From an uncultured Comamonadaceae bacterium (lineage in GTDB: Bacteria > Pseudomonadota > Gammaproteobacteria > Burkholderiales > Burkholderiaceae): a stretch of DNA of 7,070 nucleotides. Within the stretch, counting starts at the first letter, position 1. The number at the start of each line of letters is the position of its first letter. Below, one piece after another: positions 1 to 6,797 of the stretch. The stretch lies in the NCBI GenBank assembly GCA_946482595.1, contig CAMLSD010000163.1:1-7070 (forward strand), written 5' to 3'. The translations under genes were made by a program, and so were the position numbers. Under the pieces are notes generated by a model. The model was not told the origin of the DNA, did not search any database, and was given only the letters and a program-made list of their open reading frames with translations.

Positions 1-1
1 G

Positions 2-535
2 CCCGCCCCCGCACCGCCCCCGCCCGCTCCCAGGGCGGCTGCGCCCGCGCCGGCCCCCGCGCCGACCATCTCGGTGATCGACGGCTACGCCTGGACGGCC
101 GGCATGGCCCAGCTTGACGTCAAGGCCGCCGAGGCCGCCAAGACACATGGCACGGTCGAGGTGGCCCGTTCGCCCGACAACCGGGTGATGCTGCGCGCCA
201 CCGGCGACGCGGCGTTCGAGTCCGGCAGCAGCCGGCTGAATCAGAAGTTCATCGCTTTCCTCGACAACATCGCGGGGGTGCTGACGGCCCATCCGTCGAT
301 CCGGGTCGGGATCGCAGGGCACACCGACAGCGTGGGCTCCGAGGCCGTGAATCTGCGCCTGTCCAAGGAGCGGGCCGATGCAGCCTTGGCCCACCTGGTC
401 GCCAAGGGCGTCGCGCAAGCGCGCATCAGCGCCGAAGGGCGCGGCGAGTCCGAGCCGATCGCCAGCAATGACACTCCGGCCGGCCGTGCCGAAAACCGCC
501 GCGTCGAGATGATGTTCTTCGATCCTGCCCCCTGA
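2..535 (+). CDS. OmpA-family peptidoglycan-binding protein, C-terminal part (5' end outside window)
   Basis: The reading frame is open from base 2 to the TGA at 533-535, so the gene starts upstream of the window and about 177 residues are visible. The first 21 or so residues are almost only proline and alanine, a typical extended linker between a membrane or lipoprotein anchor and a periplasmic domain. After a short link comes an OmpA-like domain over roughly the last 110 residues: the AFESGS strand, the AGHTDSVGSE segment, the NLRLSKERAD helix, the ISAEGRGESEPIASN loop and the closing GRAENRRVEM. In this family the Asp of HTDS (codon at 326-328) and an Arg of NRRVE bind the diaminopimelate of peptidoglycan, and both are present. 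The expected role is non-covalent anchoring of the envelope to the cell wall in the periplasm. The anchor type cannot be read because the N-terminus is missing. The gene converges on the methionine synthase module, with a strong hairpin between them. Confidence 0.9.
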   Translation, partial: PAPAPPPPAPRAAAPAPAPAPTISVIDGYAWTAGMAQLDVKAAEAAKTHGTVEVARSPDNRVMLRATGDAAFESGSSRLNQKFIAFLDNIAGVLTAHPSIRVGIAGHTDSVGSEAVNLRLSKERADAALAHLVAKGVAQARISAEGRGESEPIASNDTPAGRAENRRVEMMFFDPAP

Positions 536-549
536 CCCACCGGCCGGCA

Positions 550-584
550 GGCCGCCCGTGACGCCCGCCGGGCGTCAGGCGGCC
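550..584. terminator. Bulged hairpin between convergent genes, possible bidirectional terminator
   Basis: Bases 559-566 (TGACGCCC) pair perfectly with 570-577 (GGGCGTCA) around a 3-base loop. Outside a 2-base bulge (557-558), bases 550-556 pair perfectly with 578-584, giving about 15 base pairs, nearly all G-C. The structure sits between the OmpA stop at 535 and the methionine synthase module, and includes that gene's stop codon at 575-577. No T-run follows on either strand, so it is not a textbook intrinsic terminator. It may instead stabilise the 3' ends of both transcripts or act together with Rho. Confidence 0.5.
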
Positions 585-1624
585 AGCAGTCCGGTGAACG
601 TGCGCCCGTGGCGGCAGCGTGGCTGGTAGCGGCCCACCCGCTGTGCGATCTCGGCAATGTGCTCGGGCGTGGTGCCGCAGCAGCCGCCAGCGATGTTCAG
701 GAAGCCGGCCTGGGCGAACTCTTCCATCAGCCCGCCGGTGATGTCGGGGGTTTCGTCAAAGCCGGTCTCGCTCATCGGATTGGGCAGGCCGGCATTGGGG
801 TAGCAACTCACGAAGGTGTCACCGGCGATGCGGGCGAGTTCCTCGATGTAGGGCCGCATCAGCGCCGCCCCGAGTGCGCAGTTCAGGCCGATCGCCAGCG
901 GCTGCGCATGCCGCACCGAATGCCAGAAGGCACCCACCGTCTGGCCCGACAGGATGCGGCCCGAGGCATCGGTCACCGTGCCCGAGATGATGACGGGCAG
1001 GCGCTCGCCGGTGTGCTCGAAGAGTTCGTCGATCGCAAAGATCGCCGCCTTGGCATTGAGCGTGTCGAAGATGGTCTCGACCAGGAACAGGTCGGCACCG
1101 CCTTCGAGCAGCCCCTCGCCCTGCTCGTAGTAGCTGTCCTTGAGTTCGTCGAAGCTGACGTTGCGTGCGCCGGGGTCGTTCACGTCCGGACTGATGCTGG
1201 CCGTGCGCGGCGTGGGCCCGAAGGCACCGGCCACGAAGCGCGGCTTGTCCGGGGTGGACAGCGCGTCGCAGGCCGCGCGGGCAATGCGTGCAGCCTCGAC
1301 GTTCATCTCGCGGGCCACCGGGGCCAGGCCGTAGTCTTCCTGGGCCACGCGCGTGGCGCCGAAGGTGTTGGTCTCGATGATGTCGGCGCCCGCGCGCAGG
1401 TAGCCCTCGTGGATCTCGCGGATGACGTCCGGGCGGGTGAACTGCAGCAGCTCGTTGTTGCCCTTCAGGTCCTTGCCGTGCGCGGCGAAGCGCTCGCCGC
1501 GGTAGTCGGCCTCGGTGAGCTTGTAGCGCTGGATCATCGTGCCCATCGCGCCATCGAGGATGACGATACGTTGCGACAGGATCTCGGGCAGCGCTGCGCC
1601 GCGGGTGTAGGGTCGGGTGCTCAT
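575..1624 (-). CDS. metH: Methionine synthase, homocysteine-binding (N-terminal) module only
   Basis: A 349-residue homocysteine S-methyltransferase domain corresponding to the first module of cobalamin-dependent methionine synthase MetH. In that enzyme this module binds and activates homocysteine through zinc for methylation to methionine in the cytoplasm. Visible signatures are DGAMGTMIQ (residues 24-32), ETNTFGAT (84-91), [18 protein letters not shown] (133-150), [14 protein letters not shown] (181-194), GLNCALG (246-252) and GGCCGT (313-318). Cys249, Cys315 and Cys316 match the three zinc ligands of the family. The full E. coli enzyme is over 1,200 residues; this ORF ends at the natural boundary after the barrel, before the folate, cobalamin and reactivation domains. 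A split MetH is known in Burkholderiales, but here the downstream neighbour is the convergent OmpA gene, so the partner must lie elsewhere. The frame is open further upstream to 1729, but the ATG at 1624 is preferred because family similarity begins there and the longer version would overlap the rhodanese gene. A stand-alone homocysteine methyltransferase is the alternative. Confidence 0.92.
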   Translation of the reverse strand: MSTRPYTRGAALPEILSQRIVILDGAMGTMIQRYKLTEADYRGERFAAHGKDLKGNNELLQFTRPDVIREIHEGYLRAGADIIETNTFGATRVAQEDYGLAPVAREMNVEAARIARAACDALSTPDKPRFVAGAFGPTPRTASISPDVNDPGARNVSFDELKDSYYEQGEGLLEGGADLFLVETIFDTLNAKAAIFAIDELFEHTGERLPVIISGTVTDASGRILSGQTVGAFWHSVRHAQPLAIGLNCALGAALMRPYIEELARIAGDTFVSCYPNAGLPNPMSETGFDETPDITGGLMEEFAQAGFLNIAGGCCGTTPEHIAEIAQRVGRYQPRCRHGRTFTGLLAA

Positions 1625-1630
1625 GTCCAA

Positions 1631-1636
1631 ATTGTA
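1631..1636 (-). promoter_or_regulatory. -10-like box placed for leaderless transcription of the methionine synthase module
   Basis: On the minus strand TACAAT matches the sigma-70 -10 consensus TATAAT at 5 of 6 bases. It ends six bases before the ATG at 1624, so a start seven bases after the box would fall on the A of the start codon. There is no convincing -35 element 16-18 bases upstream (the bases there are GC-rich, such as CGGGTT), and only a weak GGA just before the ATG could act as a ribosome site. The leaderless start is an inference. Confidence 0.35.
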
Positions 1637-1715
1637 GGCATGACCGCGTGCGAAACCCGCACCACCCGGCCGGTGGCCCTTTGCCCGACAATGGGACTGC
1701 AGCCCGCCCCCTGAC

Positions 1716-2111
1716 ATGAAACACCTCACCCCCCGCGAAACCTGGGACTTCCTTCAGCAGCATCCCGAGGCACTGTTCGTCGACGTGCGCATGGAGATCG
1801 AGTACATGTACGTCGGCCACCCGCCCGGCGTGGTGCACATCGCTTGGTACGAGTACCCTGAGATGCGCCCCGACCCGGCCGCCTTCACGCGGCAGGTGCT
1901 GCGCGAGGCGGGCGGTGCCTCAGACCGCCCGGTGGTGCTGCTGTGCCGCTCGGGCAAGCGCACCATTGCGGCCGGCGAGGCCCTGGAAGCCGCCGGTTTC
2001 ACCGAAGTGATCAACGTGGTGCATGGGTTCGAGGGTGAGCTCGACGCGAACTTCCACCGCGGCACGCTCAATGGCTGGCGCCACGACGGCCTGCCCTGGG
2101 AACAGCTCTGA
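1716..2111 (+). CDS. Single-domain rhodanese-like sulfurtransferase
   Basis: A 131-residue protein consisting of one rhodanese domain. The visible marks are the FVDVR strand (residues 21-25), the conserved [10 protein letters not shown] segment (35-44), [11 protein letters not shown] (73-83) and a final GFEGE turn (104-108). Cys77 is the expected persulfide-forming cysteine, and the six-residue loop CRSGKR, followed by T, resembles the active-site loop of sulfurtransferases rather than of Cdc25-type phosphatases, whose loop is one residue longer. Family proteins move sulfane sulfur from thiosulfate, a persulfide or a polysulfide to an acceptor; the true substrate cannot be read here. No signal peptide is seen, so it is probably cytoplasmic. 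It diverges from the methionine synthase module across 91 bp, which suggests but does not prove shared control of sulfur metabolism. No clear Shine-Dalgarno sequence precedes the ATG; a GACAAT at 1687-1692 is a weak -10 candidate. Its stop is 18 bp from that of the convergent cyclic-di-GMP gene. Confidence 0.88.
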   Translation: MKHLTPRETWDFLQQHPEALFVDVRMEIEYMYVGHPPGVVHIAWYEYPEMRPDPAAFTRQVLREAGGASDRPVVLLCRSGKRTIAAGEALEAAGFTEVINVVHGFEGELDANFHRGTLNGWRHDGLPWEQL

Positions 2112-2129
2112 GGCCTGTGCGGCGCGGGC

Positions 2130-4298
2130 TCAGCGGCCCACCGGCGCACGGGCCAGCGGGGTGAGCGCGGGCGCCAGGCTGCCACCGTCGTCGAAGATCG
2201 ACGGCCGGAACTCCTGCGGCGCCGTGTCTTCCCCGATGGCCCACAAGGAGACCTGCGTGGCCGGCATGGGCCGGGCAAACAGGAAGCCCTGCAGTTCGTC
2301 GCAGCCAAAGCCGCGCAGGATGTCATGCTGGCCTTCGGTTTCCACCCCCTCGGCCACGACCTTGCGGCCCAGCGCATGGGCCAGGCGCACGACGGCATTG
2401 ACGATGGCCCGCGCGTCGGCGCTTTCTTCCAGGTCCTGCACGAAGCTGCGGTCGATCTTCAACTGCTGGGTCGGCAGGCGGCGCAGGTAGCTCAGGCTCG
2501 AATAGCCGGTACCGAAGTCGTCGATCGACAAGGTGATGCCGATCGCCGACAGGCGCTCGAAGGTGCGCAGCGTGGTTTCGGCGTCTTCCATCGCGGCGGA
2601 CTCGGTCAGCTCGAAGGTCAGCTGGGACGGGTCCACCGCATGTCGGTCCATCGAGGCCTGGATGCGCTCGGCCAGGTCGTCCTGGCGCAGCTGATGCACC
2701 GACAGGTTGATGGCCACCCGCATGCGCAGGCCCTCGTCGGCCCACGCCGCCACCTGGCGGCAGGATTCATCGATCACCCACTGCCCCAGCTGGCCGATCA
2801 GCCCGAAGCGTTCGGCGATCGGGATGAACACCGCCGGGCTCATCATGCCGCGGCTGGGGTGGTTCCAGCGCACAAGCGCCTCCACCCCGGTGATCTGGCC
2901 GCTGCCACCGTGGATCTTGGGCTGGTAGTGCAGCATCAGCTCGTGGCGCTCCAGCGCCAGGCGCAGATCGCGCTGCAGCTCGATCAGCTCGCGCGCGCCC
3001 ACATCCATGCGTGACTCGAAGAACCGGAAGCACGAACCGCCGGCGCGCTTGGCGGTGTACATCGCCGCATCGGCGTTGGCGATCAGCTTGGCGCGTGGCC
3101 CGTCGCCCGGGAACAGGCTGATGCCGATCGAACAGGACACGGCATTGTCCTTGTCCTGCAGTGGCACCGGCTCGCCGACGATGTCGATGACGCGTTGCGC
3201 CACGACGGCGGCGGACTGCGCATCGGGCAATTGTTCCAGCAACATCACGAACTCGTCGCCGCCCACACGGGCCAGCATGTCGCTTTCGCGCACCATCCCC
3301 GCCAGTCGGCGGGCGATCTCGCGCAGCACCGCATCGCCGGTGCTGTGGCCCCAGGAATCGTTGATCGGCTTGAAGCCGTCGAGGTCGATGAACAGCACCG
3401 CCAACGCATCGCCGGAGCGTTCACTGCGGGCCACCACCTGGTCCAGGCGTTCCTCGAACACCAGGCGGTTGGGCAGGCCGGTCAGTGGGTCGCGGAAGGC
3501 CAGGCGCTGCAGTTCGTCATTGGCCACCTTCAACGAGCTGGCAAGGCGGGTGGCGCGCGACTGCAATCGCGCGTCGAGGATCGACCCCATCAGCGCCAGC
3601 GTCAGCATGGTGACGGCCGACACGGCCACGATCACGCCCAGGTCGTGCCCGGACAATCTCGTGGCCGACAGGCAGATCGACCCCTCGGCAAACTGAGCGG
3701 CCGCCATGCCGGAGTAATGCATCCCGGTGATCGCCAGGCCCATGACCAGCGCCGCCAGCGCCTGCAGCACCCAGGCCCGACGGGCCCTGTGCCGCCGCAA
3801 CGCCTCGAACAGCACCAGTGCCACGCCCGAGGCCGTGACGGCAATCACCACCGACACGGCCACCCAGCGCCAGTCCCAGACAATGCCCGGGTCCATGTTC
3901 AGGGCGCCCATGCCCAGGTAGTGCATCGCACAGATGCCGGCCCCCATGGCCAGTGCGCCGGCGACCAGACGCAGGACATTGAGCTCGCGCACGGCGGCCA
4001 CGCCGAGCGCGATGCCCGAGGCCACGACCGCCGCCACCCAGGACAGCGCGGTCATGCCGTATTCATAGCCCAGCGCGATCGGCAGGCGTATCGCCAGCAT
4101 GCCCACGAAGTGCATCGACCAGATGCCCGTGCCCATGGCCAGCGAGCCGCCGATCAGCCAGCCCAGCACCATGCTGCGGTCGGCACTCTGCATGCGGCGC
4201 GCCAGATCCAGCGTGACATAGGACGCATAGATCGCGATCGCCAGCGACAGGATCACCGTCAGGGTGTCATACCGCGCGGTGAGCCAGCTGAGGTTCAT
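2130..4298 (-). CDS. MHYT-GGDEF-EAL membrane protein, predicted bifunctional cyclic-di-GMP cyclase/phosphodiesterase
   Basis: A 722-residue inner-membrane signalling protein. Residues 1-245 form the MHYT sensor domain: about seven hydrophobic segments with three motif copies, MHFVGM (62-67), MHYLGM (125-130) and MHYSGM (193-198). The family is proposed to bind copper and sense a diatomic gas such as oxygen, CO or NO. The GGDEF domain (about 262-425) has DPLTGLPNR, the metal-binding DLDGF (305-309), an intact GGDEF (346-350) and a product-inhibition site RESD (337-340) exactly five residues before it. The EAL domain (about 440-685) keeps EAL (473-475), Asn531, Glu563, DDFGTGYSSL (593-602), Lys614, Glu650 and Gln670. 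Both halves therefore look able to make and break cyclic-di-GMP; which activity dominates cannot be read. A C-terminal tail of about 35 residues is unrecognised. The ATG at 4298 directly precedes the first hydrophobic segment, and a GGGAAAG lies at a plausible distance upstream. A strong sigma-28 promoter match precedes it, pointing to co-regulation with flagella. Confidence 0.95.
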   Translation of the reverse strand: MNLSWLTARYDTLTVILSLAIAIYASYVTLDLARRMQSADRSMVLGWLIGGSLAMGTGIWSMHFVGMLAIRLPIALGYEYGMTALSWVAAVVASGIALGVAAVRELNVLRLVAGALAMGAGICAMHYLGMGALNMDPGIVWDWRWVAVSVVIAVTASGVALVLFEALRRHRARRAWVLQALAALVMGLAITGMHYSGMAAAQFAEGSICLSATRLSGHDLGVIVAVSAVTMLTLALMGSILDARLQSRATRLASSLKVANDELQRLAFRDPLTGLPNRLVFEERLDQVVARSERSGDALAVLFIDLDGFKPINDSWGHSTGDAVLREIARRLAGMVRESDMLARVGGDEFVMLLEQLPDAQSAAVVAQRVIDIVGEPVPLQDKDNAVSCSIGISLFPGDGPRAKLIANADAAMYTAKRAGGSCFRFFESRMDVGARELIELQRDLRLALERHELMLHYQPKIHGGSGQITGVEALVRWNHPSRGMMSPAVFIPIAERFGLIGQLGQWVIDESCRQVAAWADEGLRMRVAINLSVHQLRQDDLAERIQASMDRHAVDPSQLTFELTESAAMEDAETTLRTFERLSAIGITLSIDDFGTGYSSLSYLRRLPTQQLKIDRSFVQDLEESADARAIVNAVVRLAHALGRKVVAEGVETEGQHDILRGFGCDELQGFLFARPMPATQVSLWAIGEDTAPQEFRPSIFDDGGSLAPALTPLARAPVGR

Positions 4299-4327
4299 GG
4301 ACGACTTTCCCGGGGTTCATCCATCGC

Positions 4328-4354
4328 ATATCGGCCGGCCGCCGGCCAACTTGA
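4328..4354 (-). promoter_or_regulatory. Candidate sigma-28 (FliA) flagellar promoter
   Basis: Read on the minus strand, TCAAGTTG (4354-4347), an 11-base spacer and GCCGATAT (4335-4328) align with the enterobacterial FliA consensus TAAAGTTT-N11-GCCGATAA. The match is 6 of 8 bases in the first box and 7 of 8 in the second, with exactly the consensus spacing. Initiation would fall near 4321, leaving a leader of about 22 bases before the ATG at 4298, which contains a GGGAAAG ribosome-site candidate. A GGCCGG/CCGGCC inverted repeat (4333-4347) fills the spacer. The match is seen in the sequence; function is inferred. Confidence 0.6.
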
Positions 4355-4379
4355 GCCGGATCAGATCAACGGCATGGTT

Positions 4380-4394
4380 GTGCGCCGTGCGCAC
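4380..4394. other. Short perfect hairpin after the AAA+ gene
   Basis: GTGCGC (4380-4385) and GCGCAC (4389-4394) form a perfect 6-bp stem with a 3-base loop, 21 bases beyond the stop codon of the double AAA+ gene and upstream of the sigma-28 promoter candidate. No T-run follows on the minus strand, so termination here is only possible. If it works, it would separate the AAA+ transcript from the cyclic-di-GMP gene. Confidence 0.25.
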
Positions 4395-4415
4395 TGAAGC
4401 ACCGGCAAGGCGGGG

Positions 4416-6719
4416 TCAGTGGCGAAAGCCGATCGAGCGCTGCTGCCGCACCTCGGGCTTGACGCGGTGTTCGGCCTCGAGCTGGGCCAGGAACTCGTCG
4501 GGCTCGAACGGCATCGCCAGGATGTCGATCTGGCGCCGCACAGCGGCAAAGTCGCCGGGGGTGAGCAGTTCCAGGCGCAGCAGGCGGTCGCGGTGTTCGT
4601 TGTCCAGGCGGGAGGTGTCGCCTTCGAGCGCCTCGACCACGAACATGCGCAGGCGCTGCTCGGCGCTCAGGGCCTTGAAGCGGATCTTGAACGTGAAACG
4701 GCGCAACGCCGCCTCGTCGAGGTCCTCGAACAGGTTGGTCGTGCAGATGAAGATGCCGGCAAAACGCTCCATGCCCTGCAGCATCTCGTTGACCTCGCTG
4801 ACCTCGTAGTTGCGCTCGGCCATGCGCCGGCTGCGCAGGAAGCTGTCGGCCTCGTCGAGCAGCAACACGGCCCCTTCGGTCTGGGCCTCCTCGAACATGC
4901 GCGCCATGTTCTGCTCGGTTTCGCCCACGTACTTGCTGACGAGATCGGAGGCCTGGCGCACCATCAGCGGCTGCTGCAGTTCACGGGCGATGTGTTCGGC
5001 CAGCGCGGTCTTGCCGCAACCGGGCGGGCCATGGAAACACAAGGTGCCCACGGCGCGGCGTCGCAGCGCCTCGACGATGCGCGGCACCTCGAAGCGGGTT
5101 TCCACGTTGATCAGCCCCAGGTCGTAGCTGGTGACCACCGGGCGAGCGGCGCGCTCCGAACTCACGGTGCCCAGGGCCTTGTCGGCATTGGACAGCTGGC
5201 GCTCGATCAGGGCCTCGACCGTCATCGCGCCATCACCCTGCGCCAGGCGGGCAAAACGCACCGCCGTGCGGATCTGTGCCGGTGTCAGGCCACGACGCGC
5301 CGTGAGCTTGGCCACGAACTCCGGTGCCACGCTGACGCCGGCCAACGCCTTGGTGACCAGCAACTCGCGCGCGCCCGGGGGCGGCGAGCGCAGCTCCAGG
5401 TGGTACTGGAAGCGTCTCCGGAAGGCCGGGTCGATCTGCTCGATGCGATTGGTCACCCACAGCACCGGCACCGGGTTGCTTTCGAGGATCTGGTTGACCC
5501 AGGCCTTGCCGCTGACTGACCCGCTGGGCGAGCCGTCGCCCACGTCGAGTCGGGCCATCAGCTGGGCCGTGTCGGTGCTGATGGGCGGAAAGACGTCCTC
5601 GACCTCGTCGAACAGCAGCGCGACATTGGGGCTGCCCTTCAGGAACACATGGCTGATCTGCAGCGAGCGATAGCGGTCGCGCCCGGACAGCGAGTTGCCG
5701 TCACGGTCGGCATATTCCACCTCGTAGAGCTCGAGCCCGGCCGCCTGCGCGATCACCTTGGCCAGCTCGGTCTTGCCGGTCCCGGGCGGGCCGTACATCA
5801 GGATGTTGACGCCCGGCTCCTTCTGGGCCACCGCCTGGCGCAGCAGTGACACCAGCATCGCGGCGTCTTCGCCCACGTAGTGGAAGTCCGTCAGCGTCAG
5901 TTCGCTGGGCAGCGCCGGCCGGGTGAATACCGCCATCAGGTCGGAAGGATCGCGGTACTCTCGCATCAGCACCGGCGGCAACTGCTCCGACACCTTCATC
6001 AGGTCGGCCAGGTCCGTGATGTTGTGCTCGGAGATCAGGTTCTCGACCATGCCGATGCGCTCCAGGCGCGACCCGGCACGCAGTGCGTCGGCCACGTCCT
6101 TTTCATCGACACCGGCCACCTCGGCCAGCACGGCAAAGGCCTCCTGCGCGTTGGCGACCTTGAACTCCACCAGCAAACCGCGCAGCTCACGCTGGTAGCG
6201 CGCCAGCGTGCCGTACAGCAGCAGGGCCCGCTCGGCCGGATTGAGCTGCAGCAGCCCGCCCAGCGCGTCGATGTTCTTCTGGACGAGCGTGGACTCCTTC
6301 TTCAGATTGCGGTCCAGCCATTCGCAGGTCGCACCCAGCACGGCCATCAGGTCCTTGGGCGCGTCCTTGATGTATTCGTCGATGTAGAAAAACAGCGTGG
6401 CCTCTTCATAGGGGCCTCGCCACACACCATGGCGTGCCAGAAAGGCCTCGTCGTCCAGCCGTTCATGGCCCTTCCACTGCTCGTTGCCGGCGCAGCGGCG
6501 CGTCAGGAAACCCCGCACGCGCGAGAGCACCGTGACCGGCCACACGAGGTGCCGGCCGGTGAGCGACAGCAGACTGTTCCAGTCGCGGCGCACGTTGAAG
6601 CGCCCCGTGTGCCGCAAGGTCAGGGTGAGCAGGAAATGGGAACACATGCGGTCGAGCACCGGCACCTCGGGCAGCCCCGGCGAGAGCACGACGCGCGCAT
6701 CCGCATGACGTCTCGGCAT
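4416..6719 (-). CDS. Double AAA+ ATPase (two P-loop modules) with an unrecognised N-terminal region
   Basis: A 767-residue cytoplasmic protein with tandem AAA+ modules, in the broad group of Cdc48/SpoVK-like ATPases. Module 1 (about 280-515) has Walker A GPPGTGKT (310-317), Walker B LLFDE (368-372), sensor-1 Asn424 and an arginine cluster RRR (434-436). Module 2 (about 535-740) has GPPGCGKT (564-571), LLLDE (619-623), Asn662 and Arg673-674. Module 2 carries KYVGE (596-600), like the substrate-gripping pore loop of this group. Module 1 has a charged segment instead (EYADRDGNSLSGRDRY) and a Gly/Ser-rich insert near 393-404. Both modules look able to bind and hydrolyse ATP. Residues 1-280 match nothing I recognise; 158-225 has the helix spacing of a winged-helix-like fold, which is only a guess. 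The frame is open to 6881, but the ATG at 6719 is chosen because a perfect AGGAGG lies five bases before it. The likely job is ATP-driven remodelling of a protein partner, but no partner gene is adjacent. Confidence 0.9.
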   Translation of the reverse strand: MPRRHADARVVLSPGLPEVPVLDRMCSHFLLTLTLRHTGRFNVRRDWNSLLSLTGRHLVWPVTVLSRVRGFLTRRCAGNEQWKGHERLDDEAFLARHGVWRGPYEEATLFFYIDEYIKDAPKDLMAVLGATCEWLDRNLKKESTLVQKNIDALGGLLQLNPAERALLLYGTLARYQRELRGLLVEFKVANAQEAFAVLAEVAGVDEKDVADALRAGSRLERIGMVENLISEHNITDLADLMKVSEQLPPVLMREYRDPSDLMAVFTRPALPSELTLTDFHYVGEDAAMLVSLLRQAVAQKEPGVNILMYGPPGTGKTELAKVIAQAAGLELYEVEYADRDGNSLSGRDRYRSLQISHVFLKGSPNVALLFDEVEDVFPPISTDTAQLMARLDVGDGSPSGSVSGKAWVNQILESNPVPVLWVTNRIEQIDPAFRRRFQYHLELRSPPPGARELLVTKALAGVSVAPEFVAKLTARRGLTPAQIRTAVRFARLAQGDGAMTVEALIERQLSNADKALGTVSSERAARPVVTSYDLGLINVETRFEVPRIVEALRRRAVGTLCFHGPPGCGKTALAEHIARELQQPLMVRQASDLVSKYVGETEQNMARMFEEAQTEGAVLLLDEADSFLRSRRMAERNYEVSEVNEMLQGMERFAGIFICTTNLFEDLDEAALRRFTFKIRFKALSAEQRLRMFVVEALEGDTSRLDNEHRDRLLRLELLTPGDFAAVRRQIDILAMPFEPDEFLAQLEAEHRVKPEVRQQRSIGFRH

Positions 6720-6740
6720 GGATACCTCCTCGTACTGATG

Positions 6741-6759
6741 CTGCACCGCCTGCGTGCAG
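6741..6759. other. Leader hairpin just upstream of the AAA+ ribosome-binding site
   Basis: CTGCAC (6741-6746) pairs with GTGCAG (6754-6759) around a 7-base loop. In the minus-strand transcript it would sit 10 to 15 bases before the AGGAGG of the AAA+ gene. It could affect messenger stability or ribosome access, but a 6-bp stem in GC-rich DNA may also arise by chance. Confidence 0.25.
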
Positions 6760-6768
6760 TGCGAGCCC

Positions 6769-6797
6769 ACGATAGCGCAGCACGCGCCACATGGGAA
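6769..6797 (-). promoter_or_regulatory. Weak sigma-70-type promoter candidate for the AAA+ gene
   Basis: On the minus strand TTCCCA (6797-6792) and TATCGT (6774-6769) are separated by 17 bases, each matching consensus at four of six positions. Transcription would start near 6762, leaving a leader of about 42 bases that contains the hairpin at 6741-6759 and the AGGAGG. The match is modest, and no stronger candidate was seen in this region. Confidence 0.3.

Noticed and set aside
608..1714. Long open frame on the plus strand opposite the methionine synthase module
   Set aside because: It is a GC-rich shadow of a clearly recognisable gene, has no recognisable domain, and its translation is rich in His, Gln and Arg as expected for an antisense frame.
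1625..1715. Cobalamin or S-adenosylhomocysteine riboswitch before the methionine synthase module
   Set aside because: Only 91 bp separate the two genes, no riboswitch core was recognised, and the best promoter candidate leaves no leader at all.
1625..1729. 35-residue N-terminal extension of the methionine synthase module
   Set aside because: The extension does not resemble the family, would overlap the rhodanese start, and the family-like N-terminus begins at the ATG at 1624.
4333..4347. Terminator hairpin GGCCGG/CCGGCC before the cyclic-di-GMP gene
   Set aside because: It has no T-run and falls inside the spacer of the sigma-28 promoter match, so a structural terminator role is less likely than chance GC symmetry.
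3195..4397. 400-codon open frame on the plus strand opposite the MHYT-GGDEF-EAL gene
   Set aside because: It is antisense to a gene with intact catalytic motifs, the translation is low-complexity and dominated by His, Gln, Arg and Gly, and no family is recognisable.
4419..5519. 366-codon open frame on the plus strand opposite the AAA+ gene
   Set aside because: It is an antisense shadow: no domain, and the opposite strand encodes Walker and sensor motifs with normal spacing.
4416..6719. Defence-system ATPase
   Set aside because: The double AAA+ protein stands alone between a cyclic-di-GMP gene and a repeat region, with no nuclease, toxin, methylase or other defence effector nearby.
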